Origin: JAGRKR01 sp041397725
Lineage (GTDB): Bacteria > Pseudomonadota > Alphaproteobacteria > Rhizobiales > Hyphomicrobiaceae
Direction: 5' to 3'
NCBI GenBank assembly: GCA_041397725.1
Contig: JAWKVZ010000001.1
Coordinates: forward strand, 1,116,001-1,180,000
DNA length: 64,000 nt
Position 1 is the stretch's first letter. Each line of letters starts with the position of its first letter. Positions 40,248 through 49,249 of this stretch are shown one piece after another. The notes beneath the pieces were generated by a model. It made no database searches. It was not told the DNA's origin and was given only the letters and a program-made list of their open reading frames with translations. The position numbers and the translations under genes are program-made.

Positions 40248-41473
40248 TCATGCGCAAGCTCATCATGGGGGCAGGTCTCGCCGCGGCGCTTATTGCGGTG
40301 GGCGTCTATGCCGGCCTCGTTCCCGCCGGCTGGCTCGGCAAGTCCGCCGCCAGGGCCGAGCGAACGATCGCAGCGGCCGAGCCACCTCCGCCGGTCGTCA
40401 CGGCGAGCCGGGTCGTCATGGCGGAGTTCCGCGATACCGTGCTGGTCACGGGCTCACTGGTGCCGCGCGAGGAGATCCTCGTCGGTCCGGAGGTGGAAGG
40501 CCTGCGGGTGCTGGAGATCCTCGTCGAGGACGGCGACACGGTGAAAAAGGGGCAGGTGCTCGCCCGCCTGGTCAGCACGGCGCTGGCGGCGCAGTTGGCG
40601 CAGAACGCCGCCGCTCTCGCCAAAGCCGACGCGGCGATCGCCCAGGCTCGGAGCCAGATCGTGCAGGCCCAGGCCACGCTCGCGGAGGCCAAGGCTGCCT
40701 TCGAGCGCGCCAAGCCGCTGCGCAAGTCCGGCTACCTGGCCGAGAGCGTCTACGATCAACGGCAGGCTGCCGCCCGCACGGCCGCCGCGCGGCTGGTTGC
40801 AGCACGTGACGGCTTGGCGCTCGCGGAAGCGGAGAAGACGCAGATCGAGGCGCAGCGCAAGGAACTCTCCTGGCGGCTCGCCAAGACCGAGGTGCAGGCG
40901 CCGGCCGATGGCGTCGTGAGCCGGCGGACTGTGCGCATCGGCGCCGTCGCCAGCGCTGCCGGCGAGCCGATGTTCCGTGTCATCGCCGATGGCATGATCG
41001 AGCTCGACGCCGAGGTGACGGAAACGCGCATGCCCGCACTGGCCGCGGATCAGCCCGCCCGCATCGACGTTCCCGGTGTCGGCTGGGTCGAAGGTCGCGT
41101 GCGCCTGGTTGCCAGCGAGGTCGACAAGACGACCCGGCTCGGCCGCGTGCGCATCACTCTCAAGCAGGATGCCCGCCTCCGCATCGGCACGTTTGCCAGC
41201 GGCGAGATTACGACTCGGACCAGCCGTGGCCTGTCGGTGCCTCGCTCCGCGGTTCTCGACAGGCCGGACGGGGCGGTCGTGCAAGTCGTCATCGGCGACA
41301 AGGTGGTGACGCGCAAGGTCGTGACGGGCCTTGGGACCGGTGACAGGATCGAAATCAAATCGGGTCTGGCGCTCGGCGACGTCGTCGTGACGAAGGCCGG
41401 CTCGTTCCTTCGCGACGGCGATGCCGTGAAACCCGTTCTCGAGACTGCACCGCGAACCAGCGGAGTCTTCTGA
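40244..41473 (+). CDS. RND efflux periplasmic adaptor (membrane fusion protein)
   Basis: A 409-residue HlyD/AcrA-type adaptor linking an inner-membrane pump to an outer-membrane channel. An N-terminal membrane anchor (about 5-28) is followed by the lipoyl half-motif ILVEDGDTVKKGQVLARL, an alpha-hairpin coiled coil (about 110-205, Ala-rich), the second half TEVQAPADGVVSRRTVRIG and a beta-barrel. There is no lipobox. It overlaps the TetR gene by 4 bases and the pump gene by 1 base. No outer-membrane channel is encoded here. Confidence 0.92.
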   Translation: MIMRKLIMGAGLAAALIAVGVYAGLVPAGWLGKSAARAERTIAAAEPPPPVVTASRVVMAEFRDTVLVTGSLVPREEILVGPEVEGLRVLEILVEDGDTVKKGQVLARLVSTALAAQLAQNAAALAKADAAIAQARSQIVQAQATLAEAKAAFERAKPLRKSGYLAESVYDQRQAAARTAAARLVAARDGLALAEAEKTQIEAQRKELSWRLAKTEVQAPADGVVSRRTVRIGAVASAAGEPMFRVIADGMIELDAEVTETRMPALAADQPARIDVPGVGWVEGRVRLVASEVDKTTRLGRVRITLKQDARLRIGTFASGEITTRTSRGLSVPRSAVLDRPDGAVVQVVIGDKVVTRKVVTGLGTGDRIEIKSGLALGDVVVTKAGSFLRDGDAVKPVLETAPRTSGVF

Positions 41474-44400
41474 TGCGCCTGAACATCTCGGCCTGGGCGA
41501 TCCGGCAGCCGGTGCCGTCGCTCGTGCTGTTCATGTGCCTGATCGCGCTTGGAATATTCAGTTTCCGCTCGCTGCCGATCACGCGCTTTCCGAATGTCGA
41601 TGTGCCGATCATCCAGGTGATCGTGACGCAGGCAGGGTCTGCCCCTTCGGAGCTCGAGACACAGGTCACCAAGAAGGTCGAGGACGCCGTCGCCGGCGTG
41701 CTCGGCGTCAAGCACATCGTCTCGACCATCAGCGAAGGCCAATCCCTCACGATCATCGAGTTCCAGCTCGAGACCAAGACGGACCGCGCGCTCAACGACG
41801 TGAAGGACGCGATCGCGCGCGTTCGCCAGGATCTGCCGCGCACCATCGACGAGCCACTCATCCAGCGTCTCGAGATCGAGGGCCTGCCGATCCTCACCTA
41901 CGCCGCGACGGCGCCGGCCATGACGCCCGAGGAGCTGTCGTGGTTCATCGACGATACCGTCGCGCGCGCCATCCAGGGCGTGAAGGGCGTCTCGAAGATC
42001 GAGCGCGTCGGCGGCGTCGAGCGTGAGATCCGGATCGCGCTCGATCCACGGCGGCTGCTGGCGCTCGGCATCACGGCAGGCGACGTCAACCGGCAACTGC
42101 GCGCCACCAACGTCGATCTGGCTGGCGGGCGTGGCGAGATCGGCGGGCGGGAGCAGGCCATTCGCACGCTGGCCAGCAAGACCACCGTTGCCGAACTCGC
42201 CAAGACCATGATTGCGCTGCCCGGTGGGCGCAGCGTCAGGCTCGATACGCTCGGCACCATCACGGATACAGTTGCCGAGCCCCGAACCTTTGCCGACCTC
42301 AATGGTGCGCCCGTGGTCGCTTTCTCCATCTCGCGCAGCAAGGGCGCCAGCGACGTCGTCGTGGCCAAACTGGTCGCCGACAAGGTGGCGGAGCTCAAGA
42401 AGAAGCACCCCAGCGTCGAGTTGAAGCTCATCGATACGGTCGTGGAATATACGGAGGGCGTCTATCACTCGACGATGAAGACGCTGATGGAGGGCGCGGT
42501 TCTGGCGATCCTCGTCGTCCTCGTCTTCCTGCGCGATCTCAGAGCCACGATCATCGCCGCCATCGCCTTGCCGCTCTCCATCGTGCCGGCGTTCTGGGCG
42601 ATGGATGCGCTGGGCTTCTCGCTGAACCTCGTCAGCCTGCTCGCGATCACGATCGTCACGGGCATTCTCGTGGACGACGCCATCGTCGAGATCGAGAACA
42701 TCGTCCGTCACATCAGAATGGGCAAGACCGCCTATCAGGCCGCACTCGAGGCCGCCGACGAGATCGGCCTCGCCGTCATCGCCATCACCATGACGATCAT
42801 CGCGGTGTTCGCACCGGTTTCGTTCATGGGCGGCATCGCCGGCCAGTACTTCAAGCAGTTCGGCCTCGTCGTGGCCGCGGCCGTGCTCTTCTCACTGCTG
42901 GTGGCGCGTCTGATAACGCCGTTGCTCGCCGCCTATTTCATGCGCCAGACGGGGCATCACGAGGAGGAAGGGCGCGCGATCCGCCTCTACACGCGCCTCG
43001 TGCGCTGGTCGGTGCAGCACCGCATCAAGACCGTCGTCGCGGGCCTGCTCATCTTCGCGGCTTCCATCGCCAGCTACAGCCTGCTGCCGCAGTCGTTCCT
43101 GCCGCAGGAGGACAACGGGCGGACCCTGCTGGCCGTGGAATTGCCGCCGGGCTCGCGGCTCGAAGATACCATGCGCGTGACGAGCGACGTGGTGCGGCGG
43201 ATCCGCCAGCGACCAGAGGTGCGCAACGTGTTCGTGAACGGCGGCCGCCTGCTCGGCTCGAGCAACGAGGTCCGCAAGGCGACGCTCGTCGTCCAACTCG
43301 TACCCAAGAAGGATCGCAAGCTCGGGCAATCCGACGTGAAGCTCGCCATCGCTGCCGAGCTGGCCAAGATCCCCGACGTGCGCACCTGGTTCCTCAACGA
43401 GGACGGCCAGCGCAGCTTCCAGCTCGTCGTGGCCGGCCGCGACGGCGCGGCGGTGTCGAAGGTGGCGGCCGAGTTGACCAGCCAGATGAAGCGCATTCCG
43501 CTCCTGACCGGCGTCGTCTCGACGGCCGAGCTCGAGCGGCCGGAGCTGCGCGTCGTGCCGCGCACCGACATCGCCGCCAAGCTCGGGGTCTCGACAGAGG
43601 CCATCGCCGAGGCGGTGCGGATCGCCACCATCGGCGACATCAGCGCCGCCCTCGCCAAGTTCAACGCGGGCGACCGCCAGATTCCCATCCGCGTGCAGCT
43701 CGTCGAGGATGCGCGCGCAAGCCGGCAGCTTCTCGAGGCGCTGCGCGTGCAGACGGCGACGGGCGTGGCCGTGCCGCTTGCCACCGTCGCCCGCTTCGAG
43801 CTTGCGCAGGGACCGACCTCCATCGATCGCTATGATCGGGCGCGCCGCGTCACCGTCAGCGCCGATCTCATGGGCAACGCACCGCTCGGCGCCGCGCTCA
43901 AGGCGGTGTACGCGCTGCCGGCGGCCAGGAAGCTGCCGGAGGGCATCGAGATCCGGGAGTTCGGTCACGCCGAGGTGCAGGGCGAGGTGTTCCAGAGCTT
44001 CGGCCAGGCGATGGCGGCCGGCTTGATGATGGTCTTCGCCGTGCTCGTGCTGCTGTTCTCGAGCTTCCTGCAGCCGATCACCATTCTCTTCTCGCTGCCG
44101 CTGTCCATCGGCGGCGCCATCATCGCGCTCGTCATCACGCAGAAGCCGATCAGCCTGCCGGTCGTCATCGGCATTCTCATGCTGATGGGTATCGTCACGA
44201 AGAACGCCATCATGCTCGTCGATTTCGCGATCGAGGAGATGGCCAAGGGGGCCTCGCGGATGGAGGCCATCGTGGATGCGGGCCGCAAGCGCGCCCGGCC
44301 GATCGTCATGACCACGATCGCGATGGTGGGCGGCATGCTGCCGTCGGCACTGGCGCTGGATTCGGGCGGTGAGTTCCGCTCGCCCATGGCCGTCGCCGTC

Positions 44401-44610
44401 ATCGGCGGTCTCATCTCATCGACGATGCTGTCGCTCGTGTTCGTGCCGGCGGTTTTCGTACTGATGGACGAGATCGGCACCTTCGTGTGGGGCTACTTCA
44501 GCCGCTTCGTCGGCGAAGGGCGGCGCGCCGAGGGCGATGGGGATGGCGCACCGCCGGCCGCTGGGCCCGACCCCGGCGTCGGCATGCCACCGAGCCGCGC
44601 GGCAGAATAA
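41473..44610 (+). CDS. RND-family efflux permease
   Basis: A 1045-residue inner-membrane proton antiporter of the HAE1-like RND family. The first membrane segment is near residues 12-31, large periplasmic loops lie at about 35-335 and 560-860, and transmembrane blocks lie between. The TM4 relay motif is present as GILVDDAIVEIENI, with two adjacent Asp; GNGR-type and KNAIMLVDFAIEEM segments are normal. The loops read like MdtB/AcrB homologues exporting organic toxicants, not the heavy-metal type. The C-terminal tail is Gly/Pro rich. Confidence 0.94.
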   Translation: MRLNISAWAIRQPVPSLVLFMCLIALGIFSFRSLPITRFPNVDVPIIQVIVTQAGSAPSELETQVTKKVEDAVAGVLGVKHIVSTISEGQSLTIIEFQLETKTDRALNDVKDAIARVRQDLPRTIDEPLIQRLEIEGLPILTYAATAPAMTPEELSWFIDDTVARAIQGVKGVSKIERVGGVEREIRIALDPRRLLALGITAGDVNRQLRATNVDLAGGRGEIGGREQAIRTLASKTTVAELAKTMIALPGGRSVRLDTLGTITDTVAEPRTFADLNGAPVVAFSISRSKGASDVVVAKLVADKVAELKKKHPSVELKLIDTVVEYTEGVYHSTMKTLMEGAVLAILVVLVFLRDLRATIIAAIALPLSIVPAFWAMDALGFSLNLVSLLAITIVTGILVDDAIVEIENIVRHIRMGKTAYQAALEAADEIGLAVIAITMTIIAVFAPVSFMGGIAGQYFKQFGLVVAAAVLFSLLVARLITPLLAAYFMRQTGHHEEEGRAIRLYTRLVRWSVQHRIKTVVAGLLIFAASIASYSLLPQSFLPQEDNGRTLLAVELPPGSRLEDTMRVTSDVVRRIRQRPEVRNVFVNGGRLLGSSNEVRKATLVVQLVPKKDRKLGQSDVKLAIAAELAKIPDVRTWFLNEDGQRSFQLVVAGRDGAAVSKVAAELTSQMKRIPLLTGVVSTAELERPELRVVPRTDIAAKLGVSTEAIAEAVRIATIGDISAALAKFNAGDRQIPIRVQLVEDARASRQLLEALRVQTATGVAVPLATVARFELAQGPTSIDRYDRARRVTVSADLMGNAPLGAALKAVYALPAARKLPEGIEIREFGHAEVQGEVFQSFGQAMAAGLMMVFAVLVLLFSSFLQPITILFSLPLSIGGAIIALVITQKPISLPVVIGILMLMGIVTKNAIMLVDFAIEEMAKGASRMEAIVDAGRKRARPIVMTTIAMVGGMLPSALALDSGGEFRSPMAVAVIGGLISSTMLSLVFVPAVFVLMDEIGTFVWGYFSRFVGEGRRAEGDGDGAPPAAGPDPGVGMPPSRAAE

Positions 44611-44636
44611 GCCCTTGCAGTGTCATAGACTTGGAT

Positions 44637-44656
44637 GGATCGCGTGCGCGCGATCC
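44637..44656. repeat. Hairpin downstream of the RND gene
   Basis: GGATCGCG and CGCGATCC form a perfect 8-bp stem with a 4-base loop, 26 bases after the pump stop. C-rich sequence, not T, follows. It may stabilise the 3' end or aid termination. The rest of 44657-44909 holds nothing recognisable beyond a less GC-rich stretch near 44760-44800 that could carry the next gene's promoter. Confidence 0.4.
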
Positions 44657-44909
44657 CCCCGAGCGATCGCGGCCAGGCGCCGGGGATCGGCGCGCGGCGT
44701 TGCCCCGATCTTGCCCAGGGGCGCCATGAAATCACAGAGATGTAGCCACAGTTCCGCTTGAAACCCTGCCTAGATTTCTTATGTAACGCAATGTGAACGC
44801 GCTTCAGTACGGTGTTTCCGAACGAGTTCCAGCGTCGTGCGTTCGTGTCGAGAGTAGAAGAGCCCGACGACGACAGTAGAGGCTCAGCTCGCAGGGGAAG
44901 GTCGGACCG

Positions 44910-45341
44910 ATGAGTGCCGTACTCTTGAAATTCCCGTCTGCTCGTGCCGCGGATGCAGCGAGCACGCAGCCGAACGATCTGGCCGAGCGCATGCACTTCT
45001 GGTCGGGCGCGTCCGGCCGCGCCTACGTTCACACGACCTACACCCTGTTCGAGTGCCCGAAGCTGCCGGCCTGCGTTTACACGCTCGTCCGTCGCGAGGC
45101 CGACGGCCGCCGCACGGCGATCCTGGTCGGCCGCACCGAGCGCCATGCCACGTCACTCAATCTCGCCGAGGTCCGCCAGCTCGCGGCACGCCACGGTGCG
45201 AACGAGGTGGACGTGCACCTGATCGCGGCGAACGTTCCTCAGCGCGAGCTTGCAACCTACGATCTGCGCGCCGGCCAGTTCGCGTGTCTGGCACACGTGC
45301 CGCCGCAGTCGCCGCTGCCGCGCCGCAAGACACAGCCCTGA
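44910..45341 (+). CDS. Conserved hypothetical protein
   Basis: A 143-residue soluble protein. The segment MHFWSGASGRAYVHTTYTLF, followed by ECPKLPACVYTLVRRE, recalls a family of small unknown proteins in Hyphomicrobiales with the same WSGASGRxYVHTxY core. No catalytic motif or membrane segment is visible; the C-terminus is Pro/Arg rich. ATG at 44910 has GGAAGG upstream, and a strong terminator follows at 45410, so it forms its own transcription unit. Confidence 0.75.
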   Translation: MSAVLLKFPSARAADAASTQPNDLAERMHFWSGASGRAYVHTTYTLFECPKLPACVYTLVRREADGRRTAILVGRTERHATSLNLAEVRQLAARHGANEVDVHLIAANVPQRELATYDLRAGQFACLAHVPPQSPLPRRKTQP

Positions 45342-45409
45342 CCATCATCGCGTGACCGCTCGCGAGGGAAGCGCTGCGCGCTTCCGTCAAGACGGCGCCT
45401 CGGGCCTGC

Positions 45410-45437
45410 AACGCCGCCGACCGCTCGGCGGCGTTTT
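45410..45437 (+). terminator. Intrinsic terminator after the conserved hypothetical gene
   Basis: AACGCCGCCGA (45410-45420) pairs perfectly with TCGGCGGCGTT (45425-45435), loop CCGC, followed by TT and then CG. It lies 69 bases after the stop at 45341 and 3 bases before the end of the converging minus-strand gene. Confidence 0.8.
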
Positions 45438-45439
45438 CG

Positions 45440-46345
45440 TCAGGGCGCCCACCTCACTCGGCCCGCCTCGCTGACATCCAGCCCGCCGAGCTCGCGCGCG
45501 CGGGTCGCCATCGCCGGTTGGCGCAGAAACGCCAGGAGCTTCTGCAGGCGCGGGCGATAGCTGTCGCGCTGGCGCATGAGCAGGTCGAACCGCTCCATCA
45601 CGACCGGAATGAAATCCAGCCCGGCGCCGGCTGCGACCGCCCGCGTGGCGACGCCGCAATCGGCATGCCCGGCGCGGATGAACTGCGCGATATCGGGACC
45701 TGTCGCGCAGACGTCGGCCGAGGCGAAATCCGCCAGCGAGCTTGCCGATTGGCGAAGCAAGGCCGTGAGGAGCTGCTGCGCTCCGGCGCCTTCAGGCCGC
45801 ATGGCAAGTCGTGCCCCCTTGCGGGCCGCGTCACCGACGTCGGTGAGAGCGAGCGGATTGCCGGGGGCCACCAGCAGGCCCTGCTCGCGAGTCGCGAAAC
45901 CGATGAGCACGGCATCGTAGAGTGCGCCCGTCGTCGTAACCCGCTCGATGTTGGCGTCCCTGGTCATGTCGTCGAGGTCGTGGAAATGGATCGCAGCCGC
46001 GACCACCTCACCGCGGAGCAGGCGCAAGAACCCGGATTCGCTGCCCTCCGGCAGGATCGCAAGACCAGCGCGGCTTTCCGCGAGCGCCCACTGCAGGAGC
46101 GGATCATGGCTGCCGCCGACGATGGGCGGCGGGTCGGCCGGCAGCATGCCCGCGGGTCTGTGCAGGCCGGCCTGCAACCAGCGATCGAGGTCGTTGCGCG
46201 GAAACAGCCACTTGCCCGTGGCTTTGGTGCACGGGATCGCCTGATCGGCAACCAGTTCGTAGAGCTTGCGTTCCTTGATGCGGAGGTAGGTGGCCGCCTC
46301 GGCGGTCGTCAGGAGGTCTGGAGCTGCATTCATATGCGCATACAT
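45440..46345 (-). CDS. One-component regulator: excisionase-type HTH fused to a periplasmic-binding-protein-like domain
   Basis: A 301-residue protein. Residues 10-58 form a MerR/excisionase-like HTH_17 (TTAEAATYLRIKERKLYELV, then GKWLFPRNDLDRWL). From about residue 78 it is a binding-protein-like domain (DPLLQWALAESRAGLAILPE, then GNPLALTDVGD) as in molybdate/tungstate-type oxyanion sensors. It is divergent from a tungstate ABC importer, so it probably senses tungstate or molybdate and controls that operon. The start is ATG at 46345 or 46333; a palindrome lies across both. Confidence 0.85.
   Translation of the reverse strand: MYAHMNAAPDLLTTAEAATYLRIKERKLYELVADQAIPCTKATGKWLFPRNDLDRWLQAGLHRPAGMLPADPPPIVGGSHDPLLQWALAESRAGLAILPEGSESGFLRLLRGEVVAAAIHFHDLDDMTRDANIERVTTTGALYDAVLIGFATREQGLLVAPGNPLALTDVGDAARKGARLAMRPEGAGAQQLLTALLRQSASSLADFASADVCATGPDIAQFIRAGHADCGVATRAVAAGAGLDFIPVVMERFDLLMRQRDSYRPRLQKLLAFLRQPAMATRARELGGLDVSEAGRVRWAP
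46333..46342. promoter_or_regulatory. Palindrome TATGCGCATA at the divergent regulator start
   Basis: A 10-base perfect palindrome directly at the regulator's start codons, inside a run of alternating ATGCAT-like steps (46325-46351). It could be the regulator's own operator. The divergent gap to the importer is only 75 bases and includes TTGACG at 46362-46367 for the plus direction. Confidence 0.35.
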
Positions 46346-46420
46346 GCATAATTTCTAAAACTTGACGTTCATAAGGAATACACGACAAGCTTCGCGCGTC
46401 AACGATTTCGGAGCGTTTGC

Positions 46421-47110
46421 GTGGACGGCGCCGGTGCCATGGATCTCATCCTGAACGGTGACCCGGAGCTGTGGGCCATCGTCAGGCTGTCGCTGCTCGT
46501 AACGCTGTCGGCCACCATCCTGAGCGCCGTGGTCGGCATGCCGATCGGTGCGATTGTCGGCCTGACGAAATTCCCCGGCCGCGAGGCGATCATCGTCGTT
46601 CTCAACGCGCTGATGGGGTTGCCTCCGGTTCTGGTCGGCCTGCTCGTCTTTCTCCTGCTGTCCCGCTCGGGGCCTCTCGGCTCGCTCGGCATTCTCTTCA
46701 CGCCATCGGCGATGGTCGTAGCGCAGACGGTTCTCATCACCCCCATCATCGCGGCGCTGACCCGGCAGGTGATCGAGGATCTCTGGGCGGAGTACCGTGA
46801 CGAGCTGACCGCGATGAACGTCGGTCCGCTGGCCCGCGTCCAGACGCTGCTCTGGGACGCTCGCTTCAGCCTCGTCACGATATTGCTGGCCGGCTTCGGC
46901 CGCGCCTCGGCCGAGGTGGGGGCGGTGATGATCGTCGGCGGCAACATCGACGGCTTCACGCGCGTGATGACAACGACGATCGCTTTGGAGACCTCGAAGG
47001 GAAATCTCATCCTCGCCATCAGCCTCGGCATGGTCCTGATCTCCCTCGTCATCGGCGTCAACGTCATCGCGTGGATGATCCGGCAATGGGCCCATCGTCA
47101 TGCTGGCTAG
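46421..47110 (+). CDS. tupB: Tungstate ABC transporter permease
   Basis: A 229-residue inner-membrane permease with about five segments. The EAA-like loop is YRDELTAMNVGPLARVQTL, and the closing ALETSKGNLILAISLGMVLI is typical of TupB/WtpB-type oxyanion permeases. The start is GTG at 46421, with CGGAG upstream, or ATG at 46439. It overlaps the ATPase gene by 11 bases. Substrate assignment rests on the TupA-type binding protein downstream. Confidence 0.9.
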   Translation: MDGAGAMDLILNGDPELWAIVRLSLLVTLSATILSAVVGMPIGAIVGLTKFPGREAIIVVLNALMGLPPVLVGLLVFLLLSRSGPLGSLGILFTPSAMVVAQTVLITPIIAALTRQVIEDLWAEYRDELTAMNVGPLARVQTLLWDARFSLVTILLAGFGRASAEVGAVMIVGGNIDGFTRVMTTTIALETSKGNLILAISLGMVLISLVIGVNVIAWMIRQWAHRHAG

Positions 47111-47846
47111 GCCGGGGAGCGCGCAGGCGATGCGCGATGTTGCAAGCGAACTGCCGATCGGCTTCGACGGCGTCGGCGTCGCCTTCGGCGGCCGCGTGGT
47201 CCTCGAGGGGGTCTCCATGGAGCTCCGCAATGGCGCGCCGACGGTTCTCATCGGTCCCAACGGCTCGGGCAAGACCACATTCATGCGGCTCGCCAGCGGA
47301 CTGATGGCGCCGACCATGGGACGGATCACTTACGCCGGGCGCACGTCGGCGCGCGCGGACCGATATGCCTTCGTTCTCCAGAAGCCGGTCATGCTGCGCC
47401 GCTCGACTGCGGCCAATGTCGCCTATGCGCTGACGGCCGCTGGCCGCAGGGCCGAGCCGCCGCGCATTCAGGAGCTGCTGGAGCTGGTCGGGCTACCGGA
47501 GCACGCCGGCCGGCCGGCGCGGCGTCTGTCGGGTGGCGAGCAGCAGCGCCTGGCGCTGGCGCGTGCTCTGGCGCGCGAGCCGGAGGTCATGTTCCTCGAC
47601 GAGCCGACAGCGAGCCTCGATCCCGGCTCCACCAATGCCGTCGAGGAGATCATTCGCAAGGCTGTCGAGCAGGGCGTCAAGGTCGTGATGGCGACGCACG
47701 ATCTCGGCCAGGCGCGCCGGCTCGCCGGCGACATCCTGTTTCTCGCCAAGGGGCGCGTGCTCGAGAACGCCCCGGCTTCTCGGTTCTTTGCGGAGCCGTC
47801 GAGCCAGGAAGGGCGGCGCTTCCTGGCGGGAGAGCTGGTTCTTTAG
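47100..47846 (+). CDS. tupC: Tungstate ABC transporter ATP-binding protein
   Basis: A 248-residue ATPase: Walker A GPNGSGKTT, Q-loop FVLQKPVMLRRSTAANVAYA, signature LSGGEQQRLALARALA, Walker B VMFLDEPTASLDPGS and H-loop MATHDLGQA. There is no C-terminal TOBE domain, so metal-level control must come from elsewhere, perhaps the divergent regulator. It overlaps the permease gene, indicating coupled translation. Confidence 0.92.
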   Translation: MLARPGSAQAMRDVASELPIGFDGVGVAFGGRVVLEGVSMELRNGAPTVLIGPNGSGKTTFMRLASGLMAPTMGRITYAGRTSARADRYAFVLQKPVMLRRSTAANVAYALTAAGRRAEPPRIQELLELVGLPEHAGRPARRLSGGEQQRLALARALAREPEVMFLDEPTASLDPGSTNAVEEIIRKAVEQGVKVVMATHDLGQARRLAGDILFLAKGRVLENAPASRFFAEPSSQEGRRFLAGELVL

Positions 47847-47865
47847 AAGAAGAAGGGAGATTCTC

Positions 47866-48699
47866 ATGTATTCTTGGAAGCGTCTGGCCATGACCGGCCT
47901 TGTCATCGCCTTGCCCGTCACGGCCATTCCGGCCGCAGCGCAGGACAAGTCGATCGTTGTTTCATCGACGACATCAACACGTGATTCCGGCCTGTTTGGG
48001 CATATCCTCCCGATCTTCACGAAGAAGACCGGCATCCAGGTGAAGGTCGTGGCGCAGGGCACGGGGCAGGCGCTCGACACGGGCCGGCGCGGCGATTCCG
48101 ACGTCGTGTTCGTGCACGCCAAGGCCCAGGAGCTGAAGTTCGTCGCCGACGGCTTCGGCGTCAAGCGGTTCGACGTCATGTACAATGACTTCGTGCTGAT
48201 CGGTCCGAAGTCCGACCCTGCCAAGATCAAGGGTGGCAAGGACATCGTGGCGGCGCTGAAGGCGATCTATGCGAAGGGTGGCACCTTCGTCTCGCGTGGC
48301 GACCGGTCGGGCACGCATTCCGCCGAGCTCCGGCTCTGGAAAGTCGCCGGCCTTGACCCGGCGGGCAAGAAGCCGGCCTGGTACAGGCCCATCGGTCAGG
48401 GCATGGGGGCCGCGCTCAACACGGCCGGAGCCATGGGCGCCTACGTGCTCGCCGACCGCGGCACCTGGATCTCGTTCAAGAACAAGGGCGACTTGATGAT
48501 CGTCGTCGAGGGGGACCAGCGTCTTTTCAACCAGTACGGCATCATGCTGGTCAATCCGGCCAAGCACCCCAAGGTCAAGAAGGCCGAGGGGCAGAAGTTC
48601 GTCGACTGGATCATCTCGCCCGAGGGGCAGGCGGCGATCGCGGCCTACAAGATCGGCGGTCAGCAGCTGTTCTTCCCCAACGCGGGCAAGGGCAAGTAA
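47866..48699 (+). CDS. tupA: Tungstate-binding periplasmic protein
   Basis: A 277-residue binding protein with a signal peptide (1-25, ending PAAAQ). The mature protein opens with VVSSTTSTRDSGL: the TTTS-like motif of TupA-type tungstate binders (here TTST), followed by VVAQGTGQALDTGRRGDSDV and FVSRGDRSGTHSAELRLW, both hallmarks of this family and distinct from ModA. Tungstate is used by W-dependent formate or aldehyde dehydrogenases. AAGGGAG precedes ATG at 47866; 19 bases separate it from the ATPase gene. Confidence 0.9.
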   Translation: MYSWKRLAMTGLVIALPVTAIPAAAQDKSIVVSSTTSTRDSGLFGHILPIFTKKTGIQVKVVAQGTGQALDTGRRGDSDVVFVHAKAQELKFVADGFGVKRFDVMYNDFVLIGPKSDPAKIKGGKDIVAALKAIYAKGGTFVSRGDRSGTHSAELRLWKVAGLDPAGKKPAWYRPIGQGMGAALNTAGAMGAYVLADRGTWISFKNKGDLMIVVEGDQRLFNQYGIMLVNPAKHPKVKKAEGQKFVDWIISPEGQAAIAAYKIGGQQLFFPNAGKGK

Positions 48700-48991
48700 G
48701 CCTGTCGATCGCAATGTCTCGAAACGGAGAGGGACGGCGGCGCCAGCGTCCGCCGGACCCGACCCGTCGAGAGGCTCTTTTCTGCGCCACAGCCAAGCTT
48801 CCATGGTCGCACGCGTAGCCTTCCCGGGGCTCGCGCAGGTTCACGTGCCGTTCATTCGCACGCAGCTATCCTCCAGCTTCTCTATGTGTTTTTCTGCAGC
48901 CGGCCTTTGCGTCGTGCGGCAGGTGCCCTATCTGACGCTGGGGCGGAGACGCCCACTTGCGATTGCGCTTGGCCCGGAGGCCTTAGAGGCT

Positions 48992-49204
48992 GTGAGCAGG
49001 ATTGCCGTGATCCTCATCTGCATGGCGCTTTTCGCAGGACCGGCAGAGAGCGCCTCGCTCGACCTGCTGCATCCCGCACGCAGCAAGTCGTGCGTTCAGT
49101 CGTGTAAGTCGCAGCGCAACCAGTGTGTGCTCAGGACCAAGAACCTGTCGCGTTGTGCAGCGGTCATGCAGAAGTGCCTCGAGCGCTGCATCCGGCGTCG
49201 CTGA
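48992..49204 (+). CDS. Small secreted cysteine-rich protein with a symmetric CX3C pattern
   Basis: A 70-residue product from GTG at 48992, with GGAGG 12 bases upstream; the frame is open to 48803, but the upstream part looks non-coding. A signal peptide (IAVILICMALFAGPAESA) is followed by six cysteines spaced C-x3-C-x6-C-x9-C-x6-C-x3-C (residues 34, 38, 45, 55, 62, 66), a mirror-symmetric pattern that would suit a disulfide-pinned helical hairpin, in a very basic chain ending RCIRRR. Function unknown; follows the tungstate operon by 292 bases that contain nothing clear. Confidence 0.5.
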   Translation: MSRIAVILICMALFAGPAESASLDLLHPARSKSCVQSCKSQRNQCVLRTKNLSRCAAVMQKCLERCIRRR

Positions 49205-49249
49205 GCCGCGCGGCGTGCCCCCGTCTGCACCCTGACGCCCAGTCCACCC

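Noticed and set aside
44637..44656. Rho-independent terminator after the RND pump
   Set aside because: The stem is perfect but followed by C residues instead of T, so it was listed only as a hairpin.
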